Source of the DNA: Streptococcus cristatus
Lineage (GTDB): Bacteria; Bacillota; Bacilli; Lactobacillales; Streptococcaceae
Direction of reading: 5' to 3'
Length of the DNA: 34,402 nucleotides
Assembly: GCF_001578775.1 (NCBI RefSeq)
Contig: NZ_KQ969062.1
Location: forward strand, 1,044,270-1,078,671
A program made the translations under genes and the position numbers. This document shows positions 1-7,990 of this stretch, one piece after another (the stretch's first letter is position 1; each line of letters starts with the position of its first letter). The notes beneath the pieces are model-generated. The model was not told the origin of the DNA and searched no databases. It saw only the letters and a program-made list of their open reading frames with translations.

Positions 1-344
1 TTGCCAAACCTTACTATCTGACCGGCTATGGTACCCGTGAGCAATTTGCCAAACTCTACAAGACTATCTACCAGTTCCCCGAGTTTGACGTTCGCTATAA
101 ACTCAAAGAGTTGGCGGCTTACCTGAAAATCGACCCGATTCTCTTGGTTAAAATGATTCAGATTTTTGAAGAGCTGGGCTTTGTCAGCATCACCGAAGGT
201 GTCATGACAGTTAATAAAGAAGCTGAAAAGAAAGAAATTGACAGCAGTCACATTTACCAAGACCTCAAGCGCCTAGTCAAAGAACAAGAACTCATGGCAC
301 TGGGCACCGTGCAGGAGATTTACGACTATCTCATGGATTGCTAG
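1..344 (+). CDS. recJ: RecJ single-stranded-DNA 5'-3' exonuclease, C-terminal fragment (5' end outside window)
   Basis: The reading frame is open from base 3 to the TAG at 342-344, so only about the last 113 residues are visible. They match what I recall of the C-terminal region of streptococcal RecJ (TGYGTREQF, then a helical stretch ending GTVQEIYDYLMDC). The catalytic DHH domains lie upstream, outside the window. RecJ degrades single-stranded DNA 5' to 3' in recombinational and mismatch repair. The next gene is apt, a recJ-apt neighbourhood common in streptococci. The name rests on resemblance of the tail and on context, because no catalytic motif is visible. Confidence 0.82.
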   Translation, partial: AKPYYLTGYGTREQFAKLYKTIYQFPEFDVRYKLKELAAYLKIDPILLVKMIQIFEELGFVSITEGVMTVNKEAEKKEIDSSHIYQDLKRLVKEQELMALGTVQEIYDYLMDC

Positions 345-424
345 GGAAAAGGCCTCCTTGTTTTACAAATCTTTCATATCTAAAAAAATTTGAAAGACTG
401 TTAGAGCCTTTTTGAATAAAACAT

Positions 425-432
425 GGTATAAT
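425..432 (+). promoter_or_regulatory. Extended -10 promoter of apt
   Basis: TGG immediately precedes a perfect TATAAT at 427-432, 35 bp before the apt start. No convincing -35 hexamer lies at the usual spacing, which is typical of TGn-type promoters in streptococci. Confidence 0.7.
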
Positions 433-466
433 AGAGAGTAAAAAATTTTTTGAAAGAAAGAACATT

Positions 467-979
467 ATGAATTTAAAAGATTATATTGCAACTATTGAAA
501 ACTACCCAACGGAAGGGATTCTCTTCCGCGATATTAGCCCTTTGATGGCTGATGGGAATGCCTATAGCTACGCTGTACGTGAAATTGTACAGTATGCGAC
601 TGACAAGCAAATCGACATGATCGTCGGTCCAGAAGCGCGTGGCTTTATCGTAGGATGTCCAGTTGCCTTTGAATTAGGAGTTGGTTTTGCTCCTGTCCGT
701 AAGCCTGGCAAACTTCCTCGTGAAGTCATCTCAGCGGACTATGAAAAAGAGTATGGTGTAGATACTCTGACTATGCATGCGGATGCGATCAAACCTGGCC
801 AACGCGTTCTGATTGTCGATGACCTTCTTGCAACTGGTGGAACAGTTAAGGCAACCATTGAGATGATTGAGCGCCTTGGCGGAGTTGTTGCTGGTTGTGC
901 CTTCCTTATCGAGCTGGATGAGCTCAAAGGTCGCGAAGCGATCGGCGATTATGACTACAAAGTATTGATGCACTACTAA
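467..979 (+). CDS. apt: Adenine phosphoribosyltransferase
   Basis: This enzyme converts adenine and PRPP to AMP and pyrophosphate in cytosolic purine salvage. The 170-residue length is normal for the family. The PRPP-binding motif [13 protein letters not shown] lies at about residues 114-126, with the two acidic residues D118 and D119 followed by the small-residue loop. The N-terminal pattern [13 protein letters not shown] is also typical. A run of GAAAGAAAGAA precedes the ATG instead of a strong Shine-Dalgarno. The gene has its own extended -10 promoter and follows recJ. Confidence 0.95.
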   Translation: MNLKDYIATIENYPTEGILFRDISPLMADGNAYSYAVREIVQYATDKQIDMIVGPEARGFIVGCPVAFELGVGFAPVRKPGKLPREVISADYEKEYGVDTLTMHADAIKPGQRVLIVDDLLATGGTVKATIEMIERLGGVVAGCAFLIELDELKGREAIGDYDYKVLMHY

Positions 980-980
980 A

Positions 981-1001
981 GATATAGCTTATTGCTATAT
1001 C
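981..1001 (+). terminator. Short perfect hairpin after apt (weak terminator or processing signal)
   Basis: GATATAGC (981-988) and GCTATATC (994-1001) form an 8-bp stem around a TTATT loop, one base after the apt stop codon. The sequence that follows (TAGTTAGAGAAAAAG) has no U-run, so efficient intrinsic termination is doubtful. Confidence 0.35.
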
Positions 1002-1021
1002 TAGTTAGAGAAAAAGTATAA

Positions 1022-1050
1022 TTGAAAACTATATCTCCTTTGAGTATAAT
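1022..1050 (+). promoter_or_regulatory. Sigma-A promoter of metA
   Basis: TTGAAA (1022-1027) is followed by a 17-bp spacer and a perfect TATAAT (1045-1050), 29 bp before the metA start codon. Confidence 0.8.
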
Positions 1051-1075
1051 AGGTATATTAAACAAAAGGAGATAT
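1031..1075 (+). promoter_or_regulatory. 11-bp inverted repeat spanning the metA -10 region and its Shine-Dalgarno
   Basis: ATATCTCCTTT (1031-1041) is the exact reverse complement of AAAGGAGATAT (1065-1075), which contains the metA ribosome-binding site. The left arm lies in the promoter spacer, so transcripts from the metA promoter would lack it. Read-through RNA from apt would contain both arms. The repeat could be an operator or a device that hides the ribosome site on read-through RNA. Function is inferred. Confidence 0.55.
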
Positions 1076-1079
1076 TTTC

Positions 1080-2021
1080 ATGCCTATCAAGATTGATAAG
1101 AAGCTTCCCGCAGTTGAAATTTTAAGCTCTGAGAATATCTTTGTCATGGATGATGACCGGGCAGATCATCAAGATATCCGCCCCTTGAATATCTTGATAC
1201 TTAATCTCATGCCCCAGAAAATGGTGACGGAAACTCAGATTTTGCGTTATTTGGCCAATACACCCTTGCAGCTGACAATTGAGTTTCTTTATATGACTTC
1301 TCATACGTCAAAGACTACCCAAGTGGAACACATGCAGACCTTTTACAAGACTTTTGATGAGGTCAAACATCGTTTCTTTGATGGCTTGATTATCACAGGA
1401 GCGCCAGTAGAGCATCTACCTTTTGAGGCGGTGGACTATTGGGAGGAATTCCAGCAAGTGATTGAATGGTCTAAGACTCATGTCTTTTCGACTTTACATA
1501 TCTGTTGGGGAGCACAGGCCGGCCTTTATGCCCGCTATGGCGTAGATAAGCACCAGATGGAAGAGAAACTCTCAGGTGTTTACGAGCAGTCGGCTCCAAG
1601 CAATAATCTGCTTTTCAGAGGTTTTGATGATGAATTTATCACGCCTCATTCAAGGCATACTGAGGTACTGAAAGAAGACATTCTTAATCTGACCAATCTA
1701 GAGATTCTCTCCGAGGGGGAAGACACGGGCTTGTCCGTTTTGGCGAGTCGTGACTTGCGAGAGGTATATAGCTTCGGTCATATGGAGTACGACCGTGATA
1801 CCCTTGCCAAGGAGTATTTCCGTGACTTGGAAGCGGGAAAGGATCCTCATATTCCTGAGAATTACTTCAAGAATGATGATGTGAATGCGACACCTTGTCT
1901 GCGCTGGAGTTTGGCGGCAGCTCTCTTTTTCAGTAATTGGGTCAATTATGCAGTCTATCAAGAAACGCCATTTGATTGGCAAAGTCCAGAGAATGATGCA
2001 TCCTTCTTTGCTTATTTATAA
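1080..2021 (+). CDS. metA: Homoserine O-acyltransferase (MetA family, predicted acetyl-CoA type)
   Basis: This enzyme activates homoserine in methionine biosynthesis. The 313-residue length is normal for MetA. The catalytic Cys is C142 in HICWGAQAG, and the His/Glu pair is H234/E236 in FGHMEYD, each within one residue of its E. coli MetA equivalent. Residue 111 is Glu. In the characterised MetA family Glu at this position goes with acetyl-CoA and Gly with succinyl-CoA, so homoserine O-acetyltransferase is the likely activity even though such genes are often labelled succinyltransferase. AAAGGAG precedes the ATG. dnaD starts 9 nt downstream, probably in the same transcript. Confidence 0.93.
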   Translation: MPIKIDKKLPAVEILSSENIFVMDDDRADHQDIRPLNILILNLMPQKMVTETQILRYLANTPLQLTIEFLYMTSHTSKTTQVEHMQTFYKTFDEVKHRFFDGLIITGAPVEHLPFEAVDYWEEFQQVIEWSKTHVFSTLHICWGAQAGLYARYGVDKHQMEEKLSGVYEQSAPSNNLLFRGFDDEFITPHSRHTEVLKEDILNLTNLEILSEGEDTGLSVLASRDLREVYSFGHMEYDRDTLAKEYFRDLEAGKDPHIPENYFKNDDVNATPCLRWSLAAALFFSNWVNYAVYQETPFDWQSPENDASFFAYL

Positions 2022-2030
2022 AGAGGTACT

Positions 2031-2711
2031 ATGACTTATTTAGCAGCTTACAAAAATGGCAACTTGGTTCTTCCAAGTGCCCTCTTTTTGCATTTTAAAG
2101 ACATTTTTGATTCCAGTGATGATTTTTTGGTCTGGCAGTTTTTCTATTTGCAAAATACCACCTCATTGGAGGAGTTTGCGCCTAGTCAGATTGCGGAGTA
2201 TATTGGCAAGACCTTATCCGAGGTCAATCGCTCCATGTCCCATCTGACAGAAAAAGGCTTGCTCCAGTACAGAACCATTGAACTGAATGGGGAAATTGAG
2301 GCGATTTTTGATGCTTCGCCAGCCTTAGAAAAGCTAGATGAGATTCTAGGCACTTCCAGTCCTATAGGGTCAAGGCCGGCATCTGATGGCAATCTTCTCA
2401 AGGAACTGGTCGAAACCTTCCAGCAAGAGCTGGGGCGTCTTTTGACTCCATTTGAAATTGAGGATTTGACCAAGACCATTAAGGACGATCAAACCAATCC
2501 AGACCTGGTCAAGGCTGCTTTACGCGAAGCGGTTTTCAATGGCAAGCCTAATTGGAAATATATCCAGGCGATCTTGCGTAATTGGCGGCGGGAAGGCATT
2601 ACAACCCAAGCTCAAGTAGAAGCCAAACGGGCGGAGCGTGAAGTAAGTAATCCACAGAATGTAACGGTTTCAGATGATTTCCTCAATGCCATGAATTTGT
2701 GGAAGGACTAG
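2031..2711 (+). CDS. dnaD: DnaD-domain primosomal replication protein
   Basis: DnaD takes part in loading the replicative helicase at the origin and during restart in Firmicutes. The protein has 226 residues. The N-terminal ~100 residues look like the winged-helix oligomerisation domain (FAPSQIAEYIGKTLSEVNRSM). Residues ~120-195 carry the DnaD/DnaB2 domain, ending in the diagnostic NWKYIQAILRNWRREG. AGAGGT lies just before the ATG, and the gene follows metA closely. No strong terminator is obvious directly after it. The accessory island begins beyond. Confidence 0.9.
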   Translation: MTYLAAYKNGNLVLPSALFLHFKDIFDSSDDFLVWQFFYLQNTTSLEEFAPSQIAEYIGKTLSEVNRSMSHLTEKGLLQYRTIELNGEIEAIFDASPALEKLDEILGTSSPIGSRPASDGNLLKELVETFQQELGRLLTPFEIEDLTKTIKDDQTNPDLVKAALREAVFNGKPNWKYIQAILRNWRREGITTQAQVEAKRAEREVSNPQNVTVSDDFLNAMNLWKD

Positions 2712-2829
2712 TTACAAGTAAGTGTGGTGGGGCTGTGCGAAATGTTTGAAGGTTTTGCTTTTCTTTCTACTATCTAGTTTCAGATTTAAAGATCTTCAAG
2801 TTATTATAAATAGTTCCAACTCCGAGTGG

Positions 2830-2858
2830 TTGCTCAGTAATCGCTGGCTATTGAGCAA
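2830..2858 (+). other. Hairpin in the dnaD-LXG intergenic region
   Basis: TTGCTCAGTA and TATTGAGCAA form a 10-bp stem (one G-U) with a 9-nt loop. There is no U-run directly after it, so it is at best a weak terminator for dnaD. The rest of 2712-2896 shows nothing recognisable. Confidence 0.4.
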
Positions 2859-2896
2859 TTATCTACCATTTTAATAGTTTCTGAACATAATAAGGC

Positions 2897-3077
2897 GAGG
2901 AGGCTGGGACAAAAGTCCTAGCCTCTCAATTGTCTTTGGATTGTCGAGCAAGACGCAGTGGTTGAGTGGGCTCTACTACGCTGATTTCATCAGCTTTTAC
3001 AGCCCTACTCAACTGTGCGGAGGTCGGACGACGAAATCGAATTCTAACGAATTACCGATTTCTGTCCCACTCTCCTC
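2897..3077 (+). repeat. 181-bp MITE-like palindromic element
   Basis: The ends are a 15-bp imperfect terminal inverted repeat (2897-2911 against 3063-3077, 13 of 15 matching). Inside are at least three foldable units: an 11-bp stem with an AAAA loop (2900-2925); a long stem pairing the GTTGAGTGGGCT region with 3001-3014 that encloses a 6-bp hairpin (2980-2994); and a stepped hairpin at 3033-3062. It has no coding capacity. The GAGGCTGGGACAAAA start resembles a motif I recall as widespread between streptococcal genes. The right arm runs into a T-rich tract, so it may also terminate transcription. No clear target-site duplication is visible. Confidence 0.65.
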
Positions 3078-3112
3078 TTTTTTATTTTAGAACCTATGAT
3101 TTTGAGGAATTA

Positions 3113-3121
3113 TGATATAAT
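3113..3121 (+). promoter_or_regulatory. Extended -10 promoter of the LXG operon
   Basis: TGA plus a perfect TATAAT (3116-3121) lies 44 bp before the first helper gene. No good -35 is visible at 16-18 bp. It sits directly after the MITE-like element. Confidence 0.7.
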
Positions 3122-3165
3122 GAAAAGGTATGTTGATAATTCTATAAACAAAAGGAGAAGCGAAG

Positions 3166-3438
3166 ATGGGACAAATTAAATCAAGCACTATTTCAGCTAG
3201 GTCTGCTATCAGCGAGCTAGTTGGAGTTGATACCAGCAATGCACAAAATCAACAAGTCAAATTTTTCTATACAACAGGGATTGCTGGAATGGAAGCTGGC
3301 TGTCAAGCCTGCAATCAAATGCTGCAGGCTATCAGTGACTTCAGTTCGGCCGTCCTAACTCAGGCCAATAAATTTCCAGAAATTGCTGCAAAAATTGAGA
3401 AACGCGATATAGAGCAGGCTAAGCGCTGGGAGAGTTAA
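3166..3438 (+). CDS. LXG-associated small helper, TIGR04197/DUF3130 (Lap1-like) type
   Basis: This is a small, all-helical, WXG100-sized protein of 90 residues. It resembles the SACOL2603/TIGR04197 (DUF3130) group found upstream of LXG toxins. In characterised streptococcal systems such Lap proteins bind the LXG domain and are needed for export of the toxin through the type VIIb system. Visible traits are the N-terminal Ser-rich stretch, the middle segment GIAGMEAGCQACNQM and a charged C-terminal helix. AAAGGAG lies at good spacing before the ATG. It is the first gene of the operon and is followed after 1 nt by the second helper. The family call is from memory of the pattern. Confidence 0.7.
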   Translation: MGQIKSSTISARSAISELVGVDTSNAQNQQVKFFYTTGIAGMEAGCQACNQMLQAISDFSSAVLTQANKFPEIAAKIEKRDIEQAKRWES

Positions 3439-3439
3439 A

Positions 3440-3799
3440 ATGAAGGTAGATAAAAGCGAAAAAGAACGCCAAGCACTTTATGAAAAAATTCTCAAAGTTG
3501 ACGAAAAAGAAGATGAATTTATGGCTCTCAAACATCAATACGAAGATTCTCTGGTAAACTTTGCGACGGATTTCCAATATTTGACGACTCGAATGGAAAA
3601 TCTATTTTATGAGTATCCGCAAAATACTGCTTCCCTCAGTCGTGATTTAGCAGAGACTCACCATCTTAACCAACAGGTTAAGAACTATGTGGGGGTGCAG
3701 ATGGATGAACTAGAAAAGCTCGGTCGTCAAACAAGAAAGACTCTGGAAGAAGAGCGAGAAAAACTGACCAAAGAAAGGAATAGTCTGCCATGGGGGTGA
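3440..3799 (+). CDS. LXG-associated helper, DUF3958 (Lap2-like) type
   Basis: The protein has 119 residues, is highly charged and is predicted to be almost entirely helical or coiled coil (long K/E-rich heptad-like stretches at the N-terminus and from ~85 to 115). Its position between a DUF3130-type gene and an LXG gene, and its size, fit DUF3958, the second LXG partner. It starts 1 nt after the stop of the first helper with GGGAGAG ahead of the ATG. It overlaps the toxin start by 10 nt, implying translational coupling. The likely role is a cytosolic chaperone or targeting factor for the LXG domain. Confidence 0.68.
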   Translation: MKVDKSEKERQALYEKILKVDEKEDEFMALKHQYEDSLVNFATDFQYLTTRMENLFYEYPQNTASLSRDLAETHHLNQQVKNYVGVQMDELEKLGRQTRKTLEEEREKLTKERNSLPWG

Positions 3800-5406
3800 A
3801 ATATAGTGCAACAGATTCGGCCCAGCTTATCCAAGCGATGACCAGCAACCTGCAGGTGGCTAATCAGGTGACCGATCGTCTATCTAGTGGCTGCGATCAC
3901 CTGATTGCCTCTTTGGAGTCGGGTGAGCTGCAGGGAGCGGCTTATACAGCGGGAAAAGGCTTATTTACAGAAATTATAATCCCTGCTATCAAAAAGCTAC
4001 AAGCTGCTATTGATGATATTCAGGAGGAGCTGAATTCTTATAAATATGCTGACTCCACCGTATCTGAGTATGGAATACTGGATCTTGACTTGCTGAAAGA
4101 ACAGCTGGAAACAAAACAGGAGATGCTGGAGAAAACCCAAGCTCAGCTAGCAGAGCATCAATTTCTATTTCGCCGGATTATTGATGGACTTGCAGGGGTA
4201 TTAGCTGACAATCTGTCCAAGACGAATGCTCTGACAGTGCTGGAAAACCAGCTAAATATCGGCATTCGGGAAATTCAGGAAAAAATTGACAAACTGGAAT
4301 GGTTTGTGGCAGATGTTTCAAAATACTTTACAGACAGTCTAGAAATTTTGATACTAGCTATTCAAGGAGCAGTGTCATTGAGTCAAATCACAATTGATGC
4401 AGAAGGAAACTACTATACCAACGGTGCGGATATGTCCTGGATTTCCAATATGAAAAAGGAAGAAATCCGCACTTACGGCAGGGGAGAGGATCCGCGAAAA
4501 TCTTTGATTAATCAAAACATTCGGGATTTGATGCTGTCTGATGAGGCGGCAGACTATTACCGTTCGCGCCTAACAGCCTTTCTGGAAGGGAAACCATCCA
4601 GTGACTGGCCACTGTTAATCCAAGAGTTTAATAAGACTTTGAGTTTTGACCAAGATGGAAATATCTTGCTTCCTGTCCCTGTTAAAATAAATCAGGGCGG
4701 AATAGACATCTGGGTCAACATGATTTTCAAAAATGGCAAACTGGATGAGGAATATACTCAGCAGGCGATTAAAGAGCAGGCAGGTCAGTTCTTTGAGAGC
4801 TTGGGAGAAAATGCGGCAGAATTTCTAGTTGGTCTGCTAAATGTTGTCGGCGGTGCCTTACTGGATGTAGCTAGTTTAGGCTTGGGTGCCGGTGGGCTGG
4901 CTGTTGCCTTGCCGACTGGAGGTACAGTGACAATTCCGGCAACGGCTGCAGCAGTCAGCGGTCTTGCTGCTGGAACGACTATGGTTGTCGGCGGTTCGGC
5001 CGTAATGGGAGATGCCCTAAGCCAAATGGCAGCTGCTAATGCAGCCTTTCAGGTCAGCTTCGCTCAGAATTACGATAGCTGGCAGGCTAATAAACCGACG
5101 AGTAAGACCATTTCTGGCAAAGGTGGTAAGCAGATTGAAGGCAGAGCGGGAAATAGAAAAGTAAAAATTCGTGTGGATTTGGAACCAAATAGTGGTGCAG
5201 GAGGCCAAGGGAAATTACAAGTTCAGTCTGGAAGTGGAAAGTCGGGATATGATATTAATAGACACTTAAATGTTAATGAAATTACAGGAAAAGATTATAT
5301 CAGGAATTGGGTAAATAAAACTGCGGATTTAAAAAACCAAACGAAAAGTGTTAAAGAGGAAATAATCGAAAGGTTATGGAAGGGTTACCAGGAAATGGTG
5401 AATTAA
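3790..5406 (+). CDS. LXG-domain polymorphic toxin, type VIIb secretion substrate
   Basis: The protein has 538 residues and three parts. Residues ~1-210 form a helical LXG domain, with the family-like AYTAGKGLFTE at 51-61 followed by long coiled coils. A middle linker leads into a Gly/Ala-rich hydrophobic segment at ~343-415, as in the pre-toxin region of other LXG proteins. From ~438 to the end is a ~100-residue basic domain (I count 19 K/R against 11 D/E) containing KVKIRVDLEPN and GKLQVQSGSGKSGYDI. I cannot assign this toxin domain; the short beta-strand pattern faintly recalls small nuclease-type polymorphic toxin domains. No lipid II phosphatase or NADase motif is apparent. The ATG overlaps the upstream helper, with AAAGGA about 11 nt ahead. 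The downstream acidic gene family is the presumed immunity set. Confidence 0.85.
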   Translation: MGVKYSATDSAQLIQAMTSNLQVANQVTDRLSSGCDHLIASLESGELQGAAYTAGKGLFTEIIIPAIKKLQAAIDDIQEELNSYKYADSTVSEYGILDLDLLKEQLETKQEMLEKTQAQLAEHQFLFRRIIDGLAGVLADNLSKTNALTVLENQLNIGIREIQEKIDKLEWFVADVSKYFTDSLEILILAIQGAVSLSQITIDAEGNYYTNGADMSWISNMKKEEIRTYGRGEDPRKSLINQNIRDLMLSDEAADYYRSRLTAFLEGKPSSDWPLLIQEFNKTLSFDQDGNILLPVPVKINQGGIDIWVNMIFKNGKLDEEYTQQAIKEQAGQFFESLGENAAEFLVGLLNVVGGALLDVASLGLGAGGLAVALPTGGTVTIPATAAAVSGLAAGTTMVVGGSAVMGDALSQMAAANAAFQVSFAQNYDSWQANKPTSKTISGKGGKQIEGRAGNRKVKIRVDLEPNSGAGGQGKLQVQSGSGKSGYDINRHLNVNEITGKDYIRNWVNKTADLKNQTKSVKEEIIERLWKGYQEMVN

Positions 5407-5419
5407 GGAGAACAGGATT

Positions 5420-6070
5420 ATGGAACTTTATATAAAAGGTGACTTTACTAAAGAAATTCCGTTTGATTATTTGGATCTAGCGAAGAGAATGTGGTTTGAA
5501 AGTTATCAAGGAGAGGATATTCCTATCTCCTATTCTGGTTACCGTCGAATCAGAGAAGGGAATGATTTAGCCATTCATCTAAAACTAGATAAACAAGATT
5601 ATGATGAACGTTGGTTACATGTCCCAATACAAGAAGGAATAAAATACCGTTTTTATTCACAAATTGATGAAGATCTAAATTTGGATTTTGAGGGTGCTTA
5701 TGTAACAGATTGTCGCGAAAATGGAGACTATCTTTGTCTGGCTTCTACTCATCTTAAGCTATTGACACTTGACAGACGGGCTATGTATATCATGGCTGTT
5801 GAGATTGCTACAATCTTTGATGGACAAATCAGTGAAGATGGCAAAAAAAGCTGGATAAGCGTTGAGGAATTCAAGGCAAGGCACAGTGATACATTATCTC
5901 TAACCTTTGAGGAAGCGAATGAGAAGAGCTTGGAAGAAATTCGGACAATAGATCCTACAGAAGAGCCTCTTTGGGCTGAATTGGACCAAAAGCGTGAAGA
6001 ATATATCCGAATTCATGGGGAGGCAGAGCTGGGTGATGAATATGAGGAAGAAGATGAGGAGGATGAGTGA
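5420..6070 (+). CDS. Presumed immunity protein, copy 1 (subtype A)
   Basis: This is the first of nine tandem paralogues after the toxin, with 216 residues. The family has no name I can give. Shared traits are an N-terminus MxLYIKGDxTK, a KRMWFE motif near residue 30, a variable middle, a conserved block from ~117 (LDRRAMYIMAVEIAT, FDGQISEDGKKSW, EEFKARH), then EEPLWAELDQKREEYIRIHGE and an extremely acidic tail. There is no signal peptide or membrane segment, so it is probably cytosolic. It lies 13 nt after the toxin stop with AAGGAG before the ATG. The cognate immunity role is inferred from adjacency and charge complementarity with the basic toxin end. Confidence 0.75.
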   Translation: MELYIKGDFTKEIPFDYLDLAKRMWFESYQGEDIPISYSGYRRIREGNDLAIHLKLDKQDYDERWLHVPIQEGIKYRFYSQIDEDLNLDFEGAYVTDCRENGDYLCLASTHLKLLTLDRRAMYIMAVEIATIFDGQISEDGKKSWISVEEFKARHSDTLSLTFEEANEKSLEEIRTIDPTEEPLWAELDQKREEYIRIHGEAELGDEYEEEDEEDE

Positions 6071-6708
6071 GACTCTATATCAAAGGTGACTACACCAAAA
6101 CAGATTTTTATGACGAGTTTAAAGAAATGGCTAGAAAAATGTGGTTCAAGGAACGAAAGGGAATTGAACTAGATTTTTCCTATGCTTGGGATGAAGATTT
6201 GCATTTAAATTTGAAGTTGGATAAATTTAAATACAATGACGAGCGTTGGGGGAATGCGGATTTCAAGAAAAATATAAATCCTTGGAAGACATTGAAGTAT
6301 GAAAATTTGACAATGGATCTTGAGGATTCCTACGAAAGCGATGGCCGCGAAAAAGGTGATTATCTGCGACTTCTCTCAACGCATTTGGATATCTTGACAG
6401 TTGATAAGCGGGGCATGTATATCATGGCAATTGAAGTGGCATCAGCTATTGACGGTCAAATTAGTGAAGATGATAAAGAAACTTGGCTGACGATTGAAGA
6501 GTTCAGAACCACACATCAAGATTTGCTTGACTTGACTTACGATGAAGCTGTTGACATCAGCTTGGAAGAATTAAAGGTCATGAAAGCAGTAGATGAGCCT
6601 CTTTGGGACGAGCTGCACAAAGGGCGCGAAGAATACATTAAAATTCATGGTGAGAGGGTTTATGATGATGACGATGATGAAGATTTCGAGGACGAGGAGG
6701 ATGAGTGA
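6067..6708 (+). CDS. Presumed immunity protein, copy 2 (subtype B)
   Basis: This paralogue has 213 residues and starts at a GTG that overlaps the previous stop by 4 nt (GTGA). The AGGAGG at 6057-6062 lies inside the Glu codons of copy 1's acidic tail. The N-terminal half (KTDFYDEFKEMARKMWFKERKG, then a variable middle) differs from copy 1. The C-terminal half (TVDKRGMYIMAIEVASAIDG, SEDDKETW, SLEELKVMKAVDEPLW, IKIHGERVY) is close to copies 3 and 4. The tail is almost all Asp/Glu. It is the only copy of its N-terminal type and is intact. Confidence 0.7.
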   Translation: MRLYIKGDYTKTDFYDEFKEMARKMWFKERKGIELDFSYAWDEDLHLNLKLDKFKYNDERWGNADFKKNINPWKTLKYENLTMDLEDSYESDGREKGDYLRLLSTHLDILTVDKRGMYIMAIEVASAIDGQISEDDKETWLTIEEFRTTHQDLLDLTYDEAVDISLEELKVMKAVDEPLWDELHKGREEYIKIHGERVYDDDDDEDFEDEEDE

Positions 6709-7349
6709 GACTTTATCTTAAAGGAAACTACGAAACCAGCATCTATCAGGTCAGCCTGGAATACCCGTGGAAAATGTGGTTTAAGGAGCGCAAGGGAGAG
6801 CAGCTTAGTTTTTCCTATGCGCGTGATGATGATTTTTATCTAAGTTTAACCTTGGATAAATTTTCTTCTAACGATGAACGTTGGGCAACAGCTGATTTTA
6901 GAACGAGAGATAACTCTTGAGATACTTTTAAACGTGAGAATCTAAATCTAAATTTTGAAGATTCCTATGAAAGTGATGGTCGTGAGAAAGGAGAGTTTCT
7001 GAGAATTATAACATCCCATGAGGAAGTCCTGACGGTCGACAAGCGGGCTTTGTATATCATGGCGATTGAAGTAGCAACAGCTATTGACGGCCAAATTAGT
7101 GAGGATGACAAAAAAACTTGGCTGAGTATCGAGGAGTTCAGAACTAAGCATCAAGATTTGCTTGATTTGACCTACGATGAAGCTGTTGATATCAGCTTGG
7201 AAGAATTAAAGGTCATGAAAGCAGTAGATGAACCACTCTGGCCTGAGTTAGACAGAAAACGTGAAGACTATATCCGAATTCACGGCGAGGCAGAGCTAGA
7301 TGATGAATACGAAGACGACGATAATTTCGAGGACGAGGAGAATGAGTGA
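6705..7349 (+). pseudogene. Presumed immunity gene, copy 3 (subtype C), broken by one nonsense change
   Basis: Start GTG 6705 overlaps copy 2 by 4 nt. The frame is continuous to 7349 except for TGA at 6918-6920 (codon 72). At this place the paralogue at 9846 has TGG in the DNPWSS motif, so a single G-to-A change accounts for the stop. Both sides retain full homology: NYETSIYQ at the start, and RALYIMAIEVATAIDG plus the acidic tail at the end. A downstream ATG at 7050 could only give the conserved C-terminal half (99 residues). A sequencing error is possible but would have to mimic a Trp codon change. Confidence 0.8.
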
Positions 7350-7990
7350 GACTCTATATCAAAGGCGACTATTCTAAAAAAATACCATTTGGCTATAAAG
7401 AATTAGCGCAGAAAATGTGGTTCAAGGAACGCAAGGGGCATGAACTTGAGTTTTCCAATGTTGGGGACGACGAAATGCTGCAGGATGATTTCTTATTCGG
7501 AGTAGAATTAAGGAAATGGGGGACGGTTGATGAAAGATGGTCCGATGCTTCATTTGTTGTTTCTGATAACCCATGGTTATCCTTGGAATACGAAAATATT
7601 GGTTTAGAATTTGAAAAAGCTTTTATTTCGGATTACCGCGAAAGAGGAGAGTGCCTCCGAATTGCCTCAGGGCATGTTGACATTTTAACGGTTGATAAGC
7701 GCGCCCTGTTTATCATGGCCATTGAGGTCGCAAGTGCCATTGATGGTCAGATTAGCGAGGACGAGAAGCAAAGCTGGCTGAATGTAGAAGAGTTTCAGAA
7801 ACGCCATCAGGATGTTCTTTCCTTGACTTACGATGAAGCAGTTGATATCAGCTTGGAAGAATTAAAAGTTATGAAAGCCGTAGATGAACCACTTTGGGAA
7901 GAAGAGGAGCGGCTTCATGAAGAATACATCAAAATCCACGGCGAGCGTGTCTATGATGACGATGATTTCGAGGACGAGGAGGACGAATGA
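7346..7990 (+). CDS. Presumed immunity protein, copy 4 (subtype D)
   Basis: This paralogue has 214 residues and a GTG start overlapping copy 3's stop by 4 nt. GAGGAG within the acidic-tail codons of copy 3 serves as the ribosome site. Its N-terminal half carries the subtype-D signature SNVGDDEMLQDDF (shared with copy 7) and RKWGTVDERW. Its C-terminal half (SAIDGQISEDEKQSW, SLTYDEAVDISLEELK, IKIHGERVYDDDD) follows the family. The gene is intact and predicted cytosolic and strongly acidic. Confidence 0.7.
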   Translation: MRLYIKGDYSKKIPFGYKELAQKMWFKERKGHELEFSNVGDDEMLQDDFLFGVELRKWGTVDERWSDASFVVSDNPWLSLEYENIGLEFEKAFISDYRERGECLRIASGHVDILTVDKRALFIMAIEVASAIDGQISEDEKQSWLNVEEFQKRHQDVLSLTYDEAVDISLEELKVMKAVDEPLWEEEERLHEEYIKIHGERVYDDDDFEDEEDE

